Below, piece by piece: positions 12,141-24,139 of a stretch of 64,000 nt of DNA. The position numbers and the translations under genes are program-made. Under the pieces are notes generated by a model. That model was not told where the DNA came from. It saw nothing but the letters and a program-made list of their open reading frames with translations, and did no database searches. How positions within the stretch are numbered: the first letter of the stretch is position 1; each line of letters opens with the position of its first letter. This stretch comes from Lepus europaeus (lineage: Eukaryota > Chordata > Mammalia > Lagomorpha > Leporidae), in contig NC_084827.1 of assembly GCF_033115175.1 (NCBI RefSeq), positions 125,271,701 through 125,335,700 on the forward strand, read 5' to 3'.

Positions 12141-13378
12141 TCAAAAATTGTCAAGTGCAGCCCAATTTAAGTGTCATTAACTGATATATTTTGGAATATA
12201 ACTATTGCGTATGATGCTTAAAAGGTAAAATATACTAAAACAAGAACAGAATCTTCATAATCTGTACAGAACACTTCTGTTCTATACAACAATTCTTTAT
12301 GTTTCAAACATAAACACTCTTTATCAAGCCAAGTAATGGCAGCAATAACAATAAAGAAACCCCTCGTAACTGCTAAAGGATGCTTCTAAAAGAACTGTTT
12401 CTTCTGCCTCTCAAAAGCAATGTATTCTTTGGCAAGTAAAACTTTCATGCAGCTTTGAATTCTGATAAAATTTTAAAAATCTATTTAATTCACGGGAATT
12501 GCCCAAGGAATAATTGGGTTTTCTTGGAATCACCTATCATTCAGGCTGTTCAAAATTCAAATCTCTGAAATTTCCTATTATCAATTAATAAAGCAATGAA
12601 AATTTAATTTTCCATTAAGGAAATATAATTAACAAACTCTTCCAATGCATAGGATTATGCCAGTGTGGTATAATTATTGTAAGTGAATTAGACCTAGCTT
12701 GCTATTTTTTTTTAACATTTTCCAGAGTTTGCAGAAAGTCAATTATAAAAGAGCATTTAAAAGAATGATTTAATTTTAGATTTAGATATATATTCACATT
12801 TGGCTTGCATTTGGTGGAGGGAAAATAGAAGTTTCATCATATCAATAGATATTTTTCTGTTTGTGGGCTAGTTCATCTATGTAGCATAGATGAGGTAGCA
12901 CTTCACTGGTTGGATTCCTAAGGCACACAATGTCTCATCAGTCACTTTCAAATGAATGACTTAGAATTTGCTGCAGTAGAAATCCTAAGAGACAGATATA
13001 TCACCTGTTAAAGCTGATAAGGCTATATCCCCCTGTGGCATGGATTAGCAAATCAGTTTAACTCAATGGGAAATGAGACTAAAAGAAATCTTAATTGAAG
13101 GCTTTAGGCCTGGAAAACTTAATAGCAAAGGCTGTGTCTTGATGGCACAAAGGGCAGAAAATATACATTTATTCTCAGAAATAACTCTGAACATCTAGGT
13201 GGTAGCAAAAAGATACTGCGAGCCTGAGGCATAGGTGTAGGAAATCACCAAAGACAAATTTTATTTTTTTGAAACATTTTTTTGGAGCTACCATGTGAAT
13301 ATTCTTCGTAGAAAACTGCTTCTCTTTGTGTGTCTTTAGTTCCTTTTCTGATTAAGGGCCTATTTATGATAAACTCTG
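12141..13378. other. Unique DNA
   Basis: AT-rich, with no recognisable repeat body or gene. Confidence 0.5.
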
Positions 13379-13390
13379 AAGCTATCAGTA

Positions 13391-14099
13391 ATTTTTTAAT
13401 TTTTTAAGGAATACAAATTTCATCAGTATAACTTTAGGAAATAGTTATTCTTGTCACCATACATGCCCTCCCACCCATACTTCCACCCTTCCTCCTCCTC
13501 CCTCTCCCCTTGCCAGTCCCACTGTCCATTAAGATTCCTTTTCAATTAACTTTGTACACAGAAGACCAACTCTATACTAAGTAAAGATGTCAATAATTTG
13601 CAAATGCACACACACAAACACAAAAAACTGCTTGAGAACAAGTTTTACAGTTAACTCTCATAATACAGCTCATCGAGGACAGAGGTCCTGCATGGGGAGT
13701 TAGTGCACAGTGACTCTTGTTAACTGAACACTTTACATCCTTATGTATGATGTCAGTGATCACCCACAACTCTGGAAATGAACAGCCTGGGCTATGGAAG
13801 CCTTTTGGGTCCACAAACTCTATCAGCAATTGGACAAAGCCATAAGCAAAGTGGAAGTTCTCTCCTCCCTTCGAGAAAAGTACATCTTTCTTTGATGGCC
13901 ACTTCTTTCCACTGGGTCTAACTCACAGAGATCCTTCACAAAGAACATTTTTTGCCATAGTATCTTGGCTTTCCATGCCTGAAATGCTCTCACGGGCTTT
14001 TCAGCCAGACCAGGAAGCCTTAAGGGTTGATTATGAGGTCAGAGTGTTACTTAAAGCAATTGTCATTCTATTAGTCTGCTCTGTGGACTGCTTCCCAAT
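13391..14099 (-). mobile_element. L1 3' end of an older subfamily, with TSD
   Basis: A minus-strand, 5'-truncated L1 of about 709 bp. It shows the C-rich complement of the G-rich 3'UTR tract (CTTCCTCCTCCTCCCTCTCC) and then 3'UTR parallel to the copy at 61948, including complements of AGAACTTCCACTTTG-like and CCAAGACACT-like blocks. The TSD AAGCTATCAGTA is perfect at 13379-13390 and 14100-14111. Its extreme 3' end differs from the younger copies here, suggesting an older lineage. Confidence 0.9.
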
Positions 14100-14344
14100 A
14101 AGCTATCAGTAGATTTTTGTATGATGTGGTGTGCTATTTGTGTTTACTTTTGTATAATCTGTAGTTAATTAGTTGGCTCCATTTTTTTTTTAAAATTTAG
14201 AGGGATAACTTCACATAAATCCTGTGAACGTAGAAATAAACAGCAAAGCTATTTTTTTTTATTTATTCTATCACATTTATAGATTTGCTTAAACACCATG
14301 ACCCTTCAAAAAGCTTATGGAAAAATGGGGTTGAAAGGTAAGTT

Positions 14345-14665
14345 TAGGGGTGAGTGTTAGGCCCAGCAATCAAGACACCAGTTAAGAAGCTTGTGTCCCA
14401 TATTAGTACCTTTGAGTTCTGGCTCCAGCTCCTGATTCCAGCTAATGTGGACCTGTGATTGTGGACCCTGGAATCCAGTGCTGATGTCCTCAGTTACTGG
14501 CTTCCTGCCATACACATGCAAGATCTGGGCTGAGTTCCTGGCTCCCTGCTTTGGCCTAGTCCTGTCTTGGCTGTTATGGGCATCTGGGGTGTGAACCACT
14601 GGATTGAAGATCTCTTTCTGTCTCTGTTTGCCTCCCTCTCTCTGCCTCTCAAATTATTTTTAAAA
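14345..14665 (+). mobile_element. CSINE-related SINE, very diverged
   Basis: Diverged tRNA-like head, then GAGTTCTGGCTCCAGCTCC, CCTGGCTCCCTGC, GGGCATCTGGGGTGTGAACC and a CT-rich end. The order of modules fits the CSINE superfamily, but every block is degraded, so an early subfamily is likely. Confidence 0.7.
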
Positions 14666-16064
14666 GTTAAGTTTATTCAGCACAAAATAAAGTAAAAAAA
14701 AAAAAACCACTTTCTTCATAAATAGGCATTTCCCTTGAACTTCTGAAGACTGCTTGGACTTGTCTTTATGAGACAAGTTTTGTGAGACAAAAGTTTATGA
14801 CTTTGTGAGACAAGACTTCATGAGCAGAATGTGTATTAGACTACCAGTATTAAAAACATAATAAAAATGGAAAAGAATTGCAGAAACTACTTAGTGTGAA
14901 CACACATCTTCATGGAATATACACAGAAACCCAATCCAAATTCCTGAGATTGTCCCATTTTTCTATCCCTCAGAGGATAATCAATCCATAATTGCCCCTT
15001 ATTTTCAATTCCAGGTCTGAGAGTTTTACAGGTTAGAAAATATGGTTTCTCATAATGAACTTCAGTATGATTTCCCAAAGTTATACTAAAATAGCTTTGT
15101 TGTATTCAATAAAAAAATCATTTTTTCACCTTTTGAAATGCACAAAATAATTAGTTATCATTTTTGTTCCTGAATTGAATATACTGTGAGGAACTTAATG
15201 AACTCTATCAAATTTTTCCCTATCTCTCTCTGATTTTGGAGGCCAGAACCAAACATAGTCTTCCAGTAAAAAGCCTGTCTAACCCAGGCCTCTTGAATAT
15301 TAAAGTTTGTGGCATCTGTTCTTTTCCACTTACTGTTAGGCAGAAACAATATGGTAACAATTATATTTAATGGACCTGCTGCCTATTAAACATGAGTGAA
15401 CAGTAAGAAGCTTGAGCTAAGTGAAAATTTGGGTAAGTACCCAGGACTATTTGGCAGCTTATCAATGCTTGTTGTACCATCTAAAAAGTGACACCACAAA
15501 CATGAAGTGAAATGTATTTGGAGATATTTATTGAATTTCCTTATCACCATCAAATTTAGGAGAAATTAAGTTCTCTTTGAGCCTTAAGCTTTAAATATCT
15601 TAGATACTAGGAATAAAAAGAAAATTATATTTTCATATGACTCAGGACCCTAGAACTATTTTGCATGAAGCATTTGAGATATATGAATTAAATAACAAAC
15701 TCTCTCATGAGTCATGATATTCTTTCCAGTTAGAGGAGAAAACTGGGGTTTCAGTTCCTTGAGCTATTCAGCTCCATGGAAAGCTGAAAGAGAAGTCGCA
15801 GTCTATTCTACATGTAGTCTTTAACTTTCTAAATGATCCAAGCATTTCAGGACTCTAAAATTAAGTTAACCAATGAGATTTCGAAGGACATGGATTTGTA
15901 ATCCTAAAACGTTGGATCATAGCTAGAAAATAATTTTGAACTCACAGGGAGGTGTTAAAAAAAATGGACTTCTAGAGGTATCAGTTTTCTCCTCACTCAA
16001 AAATCAACAGTTTTTGTAGGGTTACCAAAACGCATATGGGGATTTATTTCCTTTGTTGAGGCAT
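14666..16064. other. Unique DNA
   Basis: No recognisable repeat body or gene. Two minus-strand open frames of 63 codons show no motif. Confidence 0.5.
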
Positions 16065-16397
16065 TCATATGCACATGTCTTTTTTTTTTTTTTGACAGGT
16101 AGAGTTATAGACAGTGAGAAAGAGAGACAGAGAGAAAGGTCTTCCTTCTGTTGGTTCACTCTCCAAATGGCCGCTATGGCTGGAGCTGCGCTGATCCAAA
16201 GCCAGGAGCCAGGTGCTTCTCCCTTGTCTCCCATGCAGGTGCGGGGACCCAAGCACTTGGGCCATCCTCCACTGCTTTCCCAGGCCACAGCAGAGAGCTG
16301 GACTGGAAGAGGAGCAACCGGGACTAGAAGCCAGTGCCCATATGGGATGCTGGCACCGCAGGTGGAGGATTAACCAAGTGAGCCACAGTGCCAGCCC
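16065..16397 (-). mobile_element. CSINE
   Basis: A minus-strand CSINE ending in a T-run at 16080-16093. All modules are present and moderately conserved. Flanks CATATGCACATG and CATACACATG are an imperfect TSD. Its head faces the head of the plus-strand copy at 16455 across about 57 bp. Confidence 0.92.
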
Positions 16398-16454
16398 GGC
16401 ATACACATGCATTTTCATGGATACTCTTTGTTTTATGGAAGAAATGATTGTGGG

Positions 16455-16689
16455 GTCAGTGATGTTGCATAGCCGGTAAAGCCGCCGCCTGCAGTGCTGG
16501 CATCCCATATGGGCACTGGTTTGAGTCCCGACTGCTCCACTTCCGATCCAGCTCTCTGCTATGGCCTGGAAAAGCAGTAGAAGATGGCCCAAGTCCTTGA
16601 GTCCCTGCATCCACATGAGAGACCTGGAGGAAGCTCCTGGCTCCTGGCTTTGGATTGGTGCAGCTCGGGAGTGAACCAGTGGATGGAAG

Positions 16690-16735
<46 letters not shown>

Positions 16736-16804
16736 TTCTCCTTCTCTCACTGTATAACTCTGACTTTCAAACAAATAAATACATATTTATAAAAAAGAAA
16801 TAAA
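16455..16804 (+). mobile_element. CSINE with perfect TSD and long CT tract
   Basis: Full-length plus-strand CSINE. The TSD GAAATGATTGTGGG is perfect at 16441-16454 and 16805-16818. The CT dinucleotide tract is expanded (about 16692-16733). A segment normally between the CAGCTC and GGGAGTG blocks is missing, removing the usual CCGGCCGTTGCGGCCATC module. Confidence 0.95.
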
Positions 16805-17116
16805 GAAATGATTGTGGGATTGAGAGACATTGGACACCCTAAATGGAAGCTCCAGGGTTGACTGGGACTCTTAAGAACATCTGAGACTATTTGGATCCAG
16901 ACCGGGGTATGCCAATCACCCACAAGCATTTCAAATGTATTAAATCAAAACTGTACAGCCATATAGTCCCTACAGTTATGTTGTAATGTGGTTGGAATTT
17001 ATTTTAACCCACAGTGTTTTTTTTTTCCTTTTTAGTATTAATGACGATGCAAAACAAAAATAAGTCTAATGTGTGAAGAGCATTTGAGAGTTTTTGGGTA
17101 TTGATTTCTAAAGATT

Positions 17117-17458
17117 TTTAAAGATTTATTTATTTATTCAAAAGTCAGAGTTACACAGAGAGAGGAGAGGCAGACAGAGAGAGAGAGAGAGAGGTCTTCC
17201 ATCCGCTGGTTCACTCCCCTATTGGCTGCAACGGCTGGAGCTGGAGCTGCGCCGATCTGAAGCCAGGAGCCAGAAGCTTCTTCCGGGTCTCCCATGTGGG
17301 TGCAGGGGTCCAAGCACTTAGGCCATCTTCTACTGCTATCCCAGGCCATAGCAGAGAGCTGGCTCGGAAGTGGAACAGCCAGGGCTAGAATCCGTGCCCA
17401 TTTGGGATGCTGGCGCTTCAGGCCAGGGCGTTAACCCGTTGCACCACAGCACCGGCCC
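17117..17458 (-). mobile_element. CSINE
   Basis: Full-length minus-strand CSINE: (TTTA)n tail complement, GA tract, CCGCTGGTTCACTCCCC, AAGCCAGGAGCCAG and a head with B-box complement near 17370-17390. The head contains GCCAGGGCGTTAACCCGTTGC, a variant head also used in other CSINE copies. No clear TSD. Confidence 0.92.
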
Positions 17459-17735
17459 CTTTCTCAGCACTTACTTCTGTGAGTTATAGAATGCCAAGTC
17501 ATGTAGAATGATTTAAAGGCAAGTGACACGTCTGGCTTCTAGTGCTTCATGAGCTATAATTGATTGACTTATTTTCCCATAACTGTTCAGTCTGTGCAGC
17601 CAAACAGCCCAATCAATTGGAACAATTGTGAGCCAAAGACGAGTTTCCAATTTTTTACTAATGCCAAGTTTGCTGTACTATATGTATTTATATGAATTTT
17701 TTAAAAACCAGAAATAACTTTGTGAAATATGGCAG
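17459..17735. other. Unique segment with homeodomain-like motifs
   Basis: Non-repeat DNA containing TATAATTGATTGACTTATT and CAATCAATTGGAACAATTG. Nothing coding is visible. See findings. Confidence 0.4.
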
Positions 17736-17739
17736 AATG

Positions 17740-17945
17740 ATGGTAAGGTCAATTCACTTCATCTTTCTTGACCTCTGTTTTCCTACCTGTAAGTGATAAA
17801 ATTGATGAAAATATTGCTAACATATGTTTCATGATATAGAAAGGCACTGGTTTTGGAGTAGGCTCTGCATTTGAATACCAGATTTGCCAGTCACTGGTAG
17901 ATGATATTGGATATCTACTTAATTTCTATGGATTTGATTTCTTCC
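17740..17945 (-). mobile_element. MIR-like relic(s)
   Basis: Two adjacent decayed stretches carry the minus-strand MIR pattern (CTTCATCTTTCTTGACCTCTG, then TTTGAATACCAGATTTGCCA with a following AATTTCT block). Boundaries are approximate. Confidence 0.45.
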
Positions 17946-17975
17946 TTTTTAAAACTAAAATAAAAAAAAAAAATT

Positions 17976-18329
17976 GGGGCCTGCACTGTGGCTTAGTGGG
18001 TAAAGCTGTTGCCTGCAGCACTAGCATCCCATATGGGTGCCAATTCAAATCCAGGCTGCTCCATTTCCAATCTAGCTCTCTACTATGGCTTAGAAAAGCA
18101 GTGGAAGATGGCCTAAGTCCTTGAGCCCCTGTACCCACATAGGAGATCCGGAGGAAGCTCCTGGTTCCTGGCTTTGGATTGGCCCAGCTCCGGCCGTTGC
18201 AGCCATTTGGGGAGTGACCCAGTGGATGGAAGACCTTTCTCTCTCTCTTTCTCTCTCTCTCCCCCTCTCCCTGCCTCTGTCTCTGCCTCTCTGCAACTCT
18301 GCCTCTCAAATAAATAAATCTTCAAAAAT
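17976..18329 (+). mobile_element. CSINE
   Basis: Full-length plus-strand CSINE with head, GCTGCTCCATTTCC, GGAAGATGGCC, CTCCTGGTTCCTGGC, a long CT tract and an (AATA)n tail. Open frames on both strands are SINE translations. Confidence 0.92.
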
Positions 18330-18759
18330 TTTTTCTACTCTATTTTAGAGATATATATTGAGATATGAGAAAATGCTTAGCACAGTGTCTACTACCAAAC
18401 TACTGGAGACAGATGATCCCCCTTCCATCACTATGTTCATGCTAACATAAACTTGAGTTCTCCCCAAAGCTGCATTTTTTATTCAAAGATGGACTAGCTC
18501 TTTTCCAGTCCTGATCATGTCGAGCAGTGGTAAATGGAATCGTGAACAAATAAGAGTACCTGATAAAACAAAGATGTAAAATACCTCCTAACACATCGGG
18601 AGAAAAGCACACAGTGGTGGAATTGTTCTATATCTCATACTATGGTATTGTTCCAAATCAGCATGGCTAGTTTGCAAGTATAATTTCATGGAATATGAAT
18701 CTTTGAGAATCTTCTTTAAAATAAGCTTGTTACTGATGTCCATAAAGTTATGAGAAACT
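18330..18759. other. Unique DNA
   Basis: No recognisable repeat or gene. Confidence 0.5.
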
Positions 18760-19074
18760 TTTTTAAAGATTTATTTGAGATGCAGGGTTACAGAGAGAGA
18801 AAGAGCCACACAGAGAGATCTTACATTCACTGGTTCACTTCCCAAATTATCACAATAGCCAGGGCTGTGCCAGACTGAAGCCAGGAGCCTGGAACTTCTT
18901 TCAGGTCTCCCACATGGGAAGGGGCCAAGCATGTGGGTCATCTGCTGCTTTCCCAGGTGCACTAGCAGAGTTCTGGATTGGAAATGGAGCAAACAGGTCT
19001 TGAACCGGCACCCTATGGGACGCCCGTCTGTCTCACAGGCAGCGGTTTTATCCACTACGCCACAATACTGACCC
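18760..19074 (-). mobile_element. CSINE
   Basis: A minus-strand copy with TTTAAAGATTTATTTGAGA tail complement, TGGTTCACTTCCC, AAGCCAGGAGCC and a complete head ending CACAATACTGACCCC. Short AAACTTTT flanks on both sides may be a TSD. Confidence 0.9.
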
Positions 19075-19738
19075 CTCAAAAAAACTTTTGTAAGAAGTAG
19101 ACATATTTGTGTCATACATGGGTTTCATCAAAAATGAAATTTATATTCTAATAGTATATAGAAAGAAAGAAGGTGGAATAATCAGTATAAAAATTTTAAA
19201 TATGCCCATCAAAACTCCAGTGGCTTTTGATTCTACTTCATTTTCTCTCTCTCCTTTCATATGTAAATCCTGTGCTATAGTCTAGCTAATATTTTTTTCT
19301 TTGCTTCTCCTATGTCAACTTTTAGGACTGGATTTGGTCTAGACTGGCTTATTTACACAAATCAGTCACTACCTTTTCCATCAATTATTCTTATTTAAAA
19401 TGCAGCACAAGGCTCCCTAAATCTCAAAAGCTCTCCCTTACTAATATGAGTCAATATCTGGTTGTGTTATTTTAATACTTTCCTCCCTATATCTACTCTT
19501 TCAGCTGTTTATTGGTTTATAATAATATGCTCAATTGAATTCAGTAAATATTTATTGAGTCCTTAATCTAAATCCTACAGGGACATGTGATTTGGGTAAC
19601 AAATAATTATGAATCTAGATGGATCTGAATGAATTTGTAAAAATACAAATCCCAACTACTGAAACTAGGGTAAAATTAATTCTGGCCAAGGCATTGAGGC
19701 ACGTATTGATTATACTGACTATTCTATAAAACATTTGT
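19075..19738. other. Unique DNA
   Basis: No gene recognised. TAAATATTTATTGAGTCCTTAATC near 19546 resembles the core of a MIR-type repeat but is too short to call. Confidence 0.45.
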
Positions 19739-19752
19739 ATGACTTATTTTAG

Positions 19753-20076
19753 GGGGCCGGCGTCGTGGCTCACTTGGTTACTCCTCCACCTGTGGCGCTG
19801 GCATCCCATATGGGTACTGGTTCTAGTCCCGGTTGCTCCTCTTCCAGTCCAGCTCTCTGCTGTGGCCCAGGAGGGCAGTGGAGGATGGCCCAAGTGCTTG
19901 GGCCCCTGCACCCGTGTCAGATACCAGGAAGAAGCACCTGGCTCCTGGCTTCGGATCAGTGCAGTGCCGGACGTAGTGGCCATTTGGGGGGTGAACCAAT
20001 GGAAGGAATACCTTTCTCTCTGTCTCTTTCTCTCACTGTCTGTAACTCTGCCTGTTAAATAAAAAAAATTTTAAAA
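19753..20076 (+). mobile_element. CSINE with perfect TSD
   Basis: Full-length plus-strand copy with CGTGGCTCACTTGG A-box region, GGTTCTAGTCCC B box and CCTGTTAAATAAAA tail. The TSD ATGACTTATTT is exact at 19739-19749 and 20077-20087. It has the 'gctcact' head type but lacks the duplicated B-box module of the young copies at 32-35 kb. Confidence 0.95.
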
Positions 20077-20089
20077 ATGACTTATTTCA

Positions 20090-20418
20090 GTTTTTTAGCT
20101 TTAAGCTTTTAAAGATTAGAATCAGCTAAAATTCTTATATTTATTTCAAAGGGTGAGTAGAGTAGATATTAAACACCCATGAGCTATAAAATTTAATTTA
20201 ATAAAAAAATTTCAGATCCAATATAAATCTGTCAAACTATTTTGACACCTATTATGATTAAGACATGGTGTTAGCTCTTCTAAGAGACAGAATAGTCATC
20301 ATCCCTACTCTCACTGAGAAACTTACCTGAGACATTTTCATAATCTGACACACGTAAATTGATAGTGAAATCAATGGAATATGAAAAAACTACAAAGTAT
20401 ATTTCAGTTCAGTACAGC
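20090..20418. other. Unique DNA, possible ancient repeat trace
   Basis: The stretch around 20240-20330 (TATTATGATTAAGACATGGTG and following) vaguely follows a mammalian MIR/L2 pattern. I would not assign it without a search. Confidence 0.35.
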
Positions 20419-20433
20419 AATGCCTGCCAGAGG

Positions 20434-20786
20434 GGCAGGCACTGTGGCATAATGAGTAAAGCCACCGCCTGTGATGCTCGTATCCCATATGGGTGCTGGT
20501 TTGACTCCTGCTTGTTCCACTTCTCATCTAGCTCCCTGATAATGTGCTTGGGAAAGCAGCAGAGGCTAGCCCATGTCTTTGATACCTGCACCTTTGTGAG
20601 AGACCCAGAAGAAGCTCCTGGCTCCTGAGTTCAGTCTGGTGCAGCCCTGGCCATTGCAGCCATTTGAGGAGTGAACCAGTGGATGGAAGATTTCTCTGTC
20701 TCTGTCTCTCTCTCTCTCTCTCTCTCTGTAATCTGCCTTTCAAATAAATGAAATACATCTAAAAACCAAAAGAAAAAAAAAAAAGA
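20434..20786 (+). mobile_element. CSINE with TSD
   Basis: Full-length plus-strand copy. Flanks AATGCCTGCCAGAGG (20419-20433) and AATGTCTGCCAAAGG (20787-20801) are a TSD with two mismatches. The CT tract and A-rich tail are intact. Confidence 0.94.
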
Positions 20787-20801
20787 AATGTCTGCCAAAG
20801 G

Positions 20802-21255
20802 ACTTTTGAGGGATCAGATTACATAAAGTAGTACAGTCCACAGATGCTATGTAGATTGAGAAGGCAGACATGGTATACTTTACTGGGAAGAAGCTTATAC
20901 TCATTTAGGCCTACATATGAATCTCAGAGGGCTACGTACCACCTGAAGTATCCTAGGAAGGTGGCTCCTCCTAAGGCCCGGTAAGTGAGGAAGCCAGCCT
21001 TATGTGGTTACAAAATGCGTGATACCTTCCGCATCACCATATTTACTATATATAGAATATATAGCATCACCATACTTTACCATATATAGAATACATATTT
21101 ACTCATGAGAAAGAAGGGTAGACTGAGTCCATTGAACAAATAGATGCATATTTTTGTGTCAATAATAGCTACAGCAATCATCACTGTCAACTGCCCTTAG
21201 TAGCTTAACTGCACATTTTCTTAAAAAAAAAAAAGATATAAAAAATCAATCCTTC
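20802..21255. other. Unique DNA with short AT tandem
   Basis: A small imperfect tandem lies around 21035-21095, where ATCACCATA and ATATATAGAATA blocks occur twice. Nothing else recognised. Confidence 0.45.
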
Positions 21256-21259
21256 TCTT

Positions 21260-21530
21260 TAAAAATATTTTTTTGAGAGAGATAGAGAGATATCGAGTGA
21301 GATCTTATCTGTTGGGGTCACTCTCCAAATTCCAGTATTTGGGAACTCAGTCCAGGTCTCCTAAGTGCCTGAACGTGATCCCACTACTTGAGCCATGTCT
21401 TGCTGCTTCCCAGGGTCTGCATTAGTAGAAACTGGAATCAAGGGCAGAGCCAAGACTTGAAACCAGGCCGTTCATTTTGGGACACAGACATTCGAACTGC
21501 TAGGCCAAAGTCCTAGCAGGCCAACTCTGC
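21260..21530 (-). mobile_element. CSINE-related, old minus-strand copy
   Basis: GAGAGAGATAGAGAG tract, TCACTCTCCAAATTCC, GTCCAGGTCTCCTAAGTG and a degraded head. Module order fits a diverged CSINE lacking the strong middle block. Confidence 0.7.
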
Positions 21531-21598
21531 CAACAGCTTTCTAAATTCCTTCTACTCCCTGGTCAAATTCAATGAAACAGTAGTGGACTTCTAACAAT

Positions 21599-21924
21599 AG
21601 ATTTATTTATTTATTTGTTTGAAAGGCAGAGTTCAGAGAGAGAGAGGCAGAGGCAGAGAGAGAAAGGTCTTCCATTTGCTGGTTCATCCTCTAATTGGCT
21701 GCAATGGCCAAAGCTGCACCGACCTGAAGCCAGAACCCAGGAGCCAGGAGCATCTTCCGGGTCTCCCACATGGGTGCAAGTGCTCGGGCCATCTTCTACT
21801 GCTATCCGAGGTCATAGCAGAGAGCTGGATTGGAAGTGGAGCAGCCGAGCCCTAAACCGGTGCCCATATGGGATGCTGGCCCTTCAGGTGGCAGCTTTAC
21901 CCGCTATGCCTCAGTGCCGGCCCC
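21599..21924 (-). mobile_element. CSINE
   Basis: Full-length minus-strand copy from the (ATTT)n tail complement through GA tract, CCGACCTGAAGCCAG, CCGGGTCTCCCACATGGG, and a head ending CAGTGCCGGCCCC. The head is well conserved. Confidence 0.94.
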
Positions 21925-21929
21925 TGTAA

Positions 21930-23900
21930 ATGTCCTTGTTTTGAGATTTCTCAGGAGCAAGCCTTCAAGTCTTGAAATTTTCTATCATTCACGCCTTTCC
22001 TACATCCTCCCTCTGTCCCCCTCATTTCCTGGGCATGGCTTCCATAAACTAGAGATCCAATTCTGCTCTCAACAATTCCAGACAAAGTTTAGTAGCAGAA
22101 TTTACTAGGGGATTCAATTAAAAACTTCCTGGGCAGGTGAAATAGATGAATGCTGTGCCCCTGAATAGGGTAGCAGGGTTGTGATGAAGACTGCAGTCTG
22201 CTTAGAGAATGCACGCTCCACGCAAGCTCTTCAAACTAAATAGAGAAACCTATGAGGAATTTTTAAACAACAAAGCACTCTAAGAGATGGGTTTATTTCC
22301 ATACTACCTGACATCTTATCTTTTGAAGTTCCTGCTGACTTCTAAAACAAAAGTGCTCTAAAGGCATAACACATTGTCTTGACACCTTAGAAAAAATCAC
22401 CTGCCAGGGACTCAGGAGGGACCAGAGAAAGGCTGTTAGACACATGAGACATATCCTTGAAGAAAATAGCCCCTCTGTGAAGATTAGTGAACCTCAAATC
22501 ACCTCTCCGCTTCTTCACTGTGTATTGTCTCTGCTGTCTCCATACTCTGCCATTTTCAGATTGTTGCTAGCATTCCAAGGGTTCCCAGCACATGTTGGGA
22601 TATGTTATATCAATATCCCCGTGTCTCCTCTGTTATGTGTAGAATATTGTCTTTTATTTAGCTCAATGACTTTATCACTTGGAATAATTTGTTATAATGA
22701 CAACTAGGGTGCTTAGCAAAGCTATTTGTAAAGAAAATTGCCAAAAGCTGAACCATTAAAGGTAGATATATTGACAGTCTGGTTAGAATGCAATTACAAT
22801 TTAACCTTGACAATGATGCTGAGGAAAAAGGACCATGTGAACTGAGTCAGAGATTTTATAATCTGTCTTCCAGTTTAAAAACTCTCTAGGGGCAATTGTC
22901 CATCATTATGTGAAGCAATTTTCAGAATTACATTTATATGTATAAATACACATTGACCTGCTTATAAAAATATAACTGAATGCATAAAATGGAAAATAAG
23001 AACAGTTACTTTGAAATTCAATTTTTAGAATAATTTGTCTCAATGATGCCTTTTTCCTTGTCTGATGATGGAGAGATTATTAGATAATATATACACAGAT
23101 ATCTATGTGCACAGACACATCCACACATGCACACAAACATCTGATACCCAATTCTGCTCATATGTAAAAAAAAAACACATGGCTATTTATACACATAACA
23201 CAGGCTATATCTGCTTAGTGATCTGATATACAAAGAGGCCAACTCCTAGCAATGTGTAGAAAACCTTTGTAAATTCAGGTTTTACATGGAATAAATAATT
23301 ATTTTAGTTTCCAGCCCTTTGAATTCAAAATCAGTAAGTTAACAACTAATCACTTTATTTGAAAAACATTGAATAAAAAACATTGAAATTACTGACATAA
23401 TTTCAAATAGTGATATTTATTAAATTATTTTTCTAAAATATAGGAGAAATGTTCTTAATATGAATTGTATTTTTGAATATTTATACTGTTTTAGAATTAT
23501 CCTCTCAGTTGAGTAGGTTTCTTGTGCCTGTTTTTATGATTTGTGGACATAAGGGGAAGTAATTAGATATAGAAAGTGAGCTCTTCCTGCTACCACTTGA
23601 AAGTCAGTGTCTAACTAAAAATATAGCATCCATCTTTGCAAATAAATTTTCAACTCTCAACATGAGCATTTCTATTATCATATCCTTTTTCTTCTAACCT
23701 GAACCATATAACCTAATTACCACTGGGTCCTCTTTTCTCCCCTGCCTCCTGAATATAGCATTGTCTTTTCTGCTGACTATTCTACAGTTTGAACCTATCC
23801 CTGCATATTTTTATGGCTTCTCCTCAGACTATAACAGTTATTGTTGTAAATATGTAAGATCACATGGTAATGTCCACATTATTTGACTTGACTTTAACAC
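21930..23900. other. Unique AT-rich DNA
   Basis: No CSINE or L1 recognised in about 2 kb. An 87-codon plus-strand frame at 22444-22707 has no recognisable domain. 22730-23000 is low in CpG and rich in AT-motif clusters. Confidence 0.5.
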
Positions 23901-23904
23901 CGGG

Positions 23905-24010
23905 AGGTGATTTTGTATGGTGGTAAGAGCCCTAGCTTTAGAATTTAGTGACCATGGATTTAAATCACATATTATGTTAATCTCTGAGTCCTTCCCCTTC
24001 TATTAAAGCA
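23905..24010 (-). mobile_element. MIR-like relic
   Basis: GTGGTAAGAGCCCTAGCTTTAGAATTTAG followed by GATTTAAATCACA matches the minus-strand 5' part of MIR-type SINEs. Decayed, with approximate ends. Confidence 0.45.
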
Positions 24011-24079
24011 CATTACATTAAGCAACTGTGGGGTTTATCATGTGACTGGAATCACTTGAGATGATAGATGCTAGCAGCA

Positions 24080-24137
24080 CTATTGACACTAGACTTGTTC
24101 TTCATTCCCTATTGACACTAGACTTGTTCTTCATTCC
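24080..24137. repeat. Perfect 29-bp tandem duplication
   Basis: The 29-bp unit beginning CTATTGACACTAGACTTG occurs twice in a row without a mismatch (24080-24108, 24109-24137), followed by a partial CTATTG. Perfect identity implies a recent slippage or repair duplication. Confidence 0.97.
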
Positions 24138-24139
24138 CT

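Noticed and set aside
16455..16520. Functional tRNA gene from A and B boxes
   Set aside because: The boxes belong to the tRNA-derived head of a CSINE. The cloverleaf is not maintained and the sequence continues into the SINE body.
16065..16616. 183-codon minus-strand open frame
   Set aside because: It lies across two CSINEs in opposite orientation and translates tRNA-like heads, middle modules and CT tracts. No protein family is represented.
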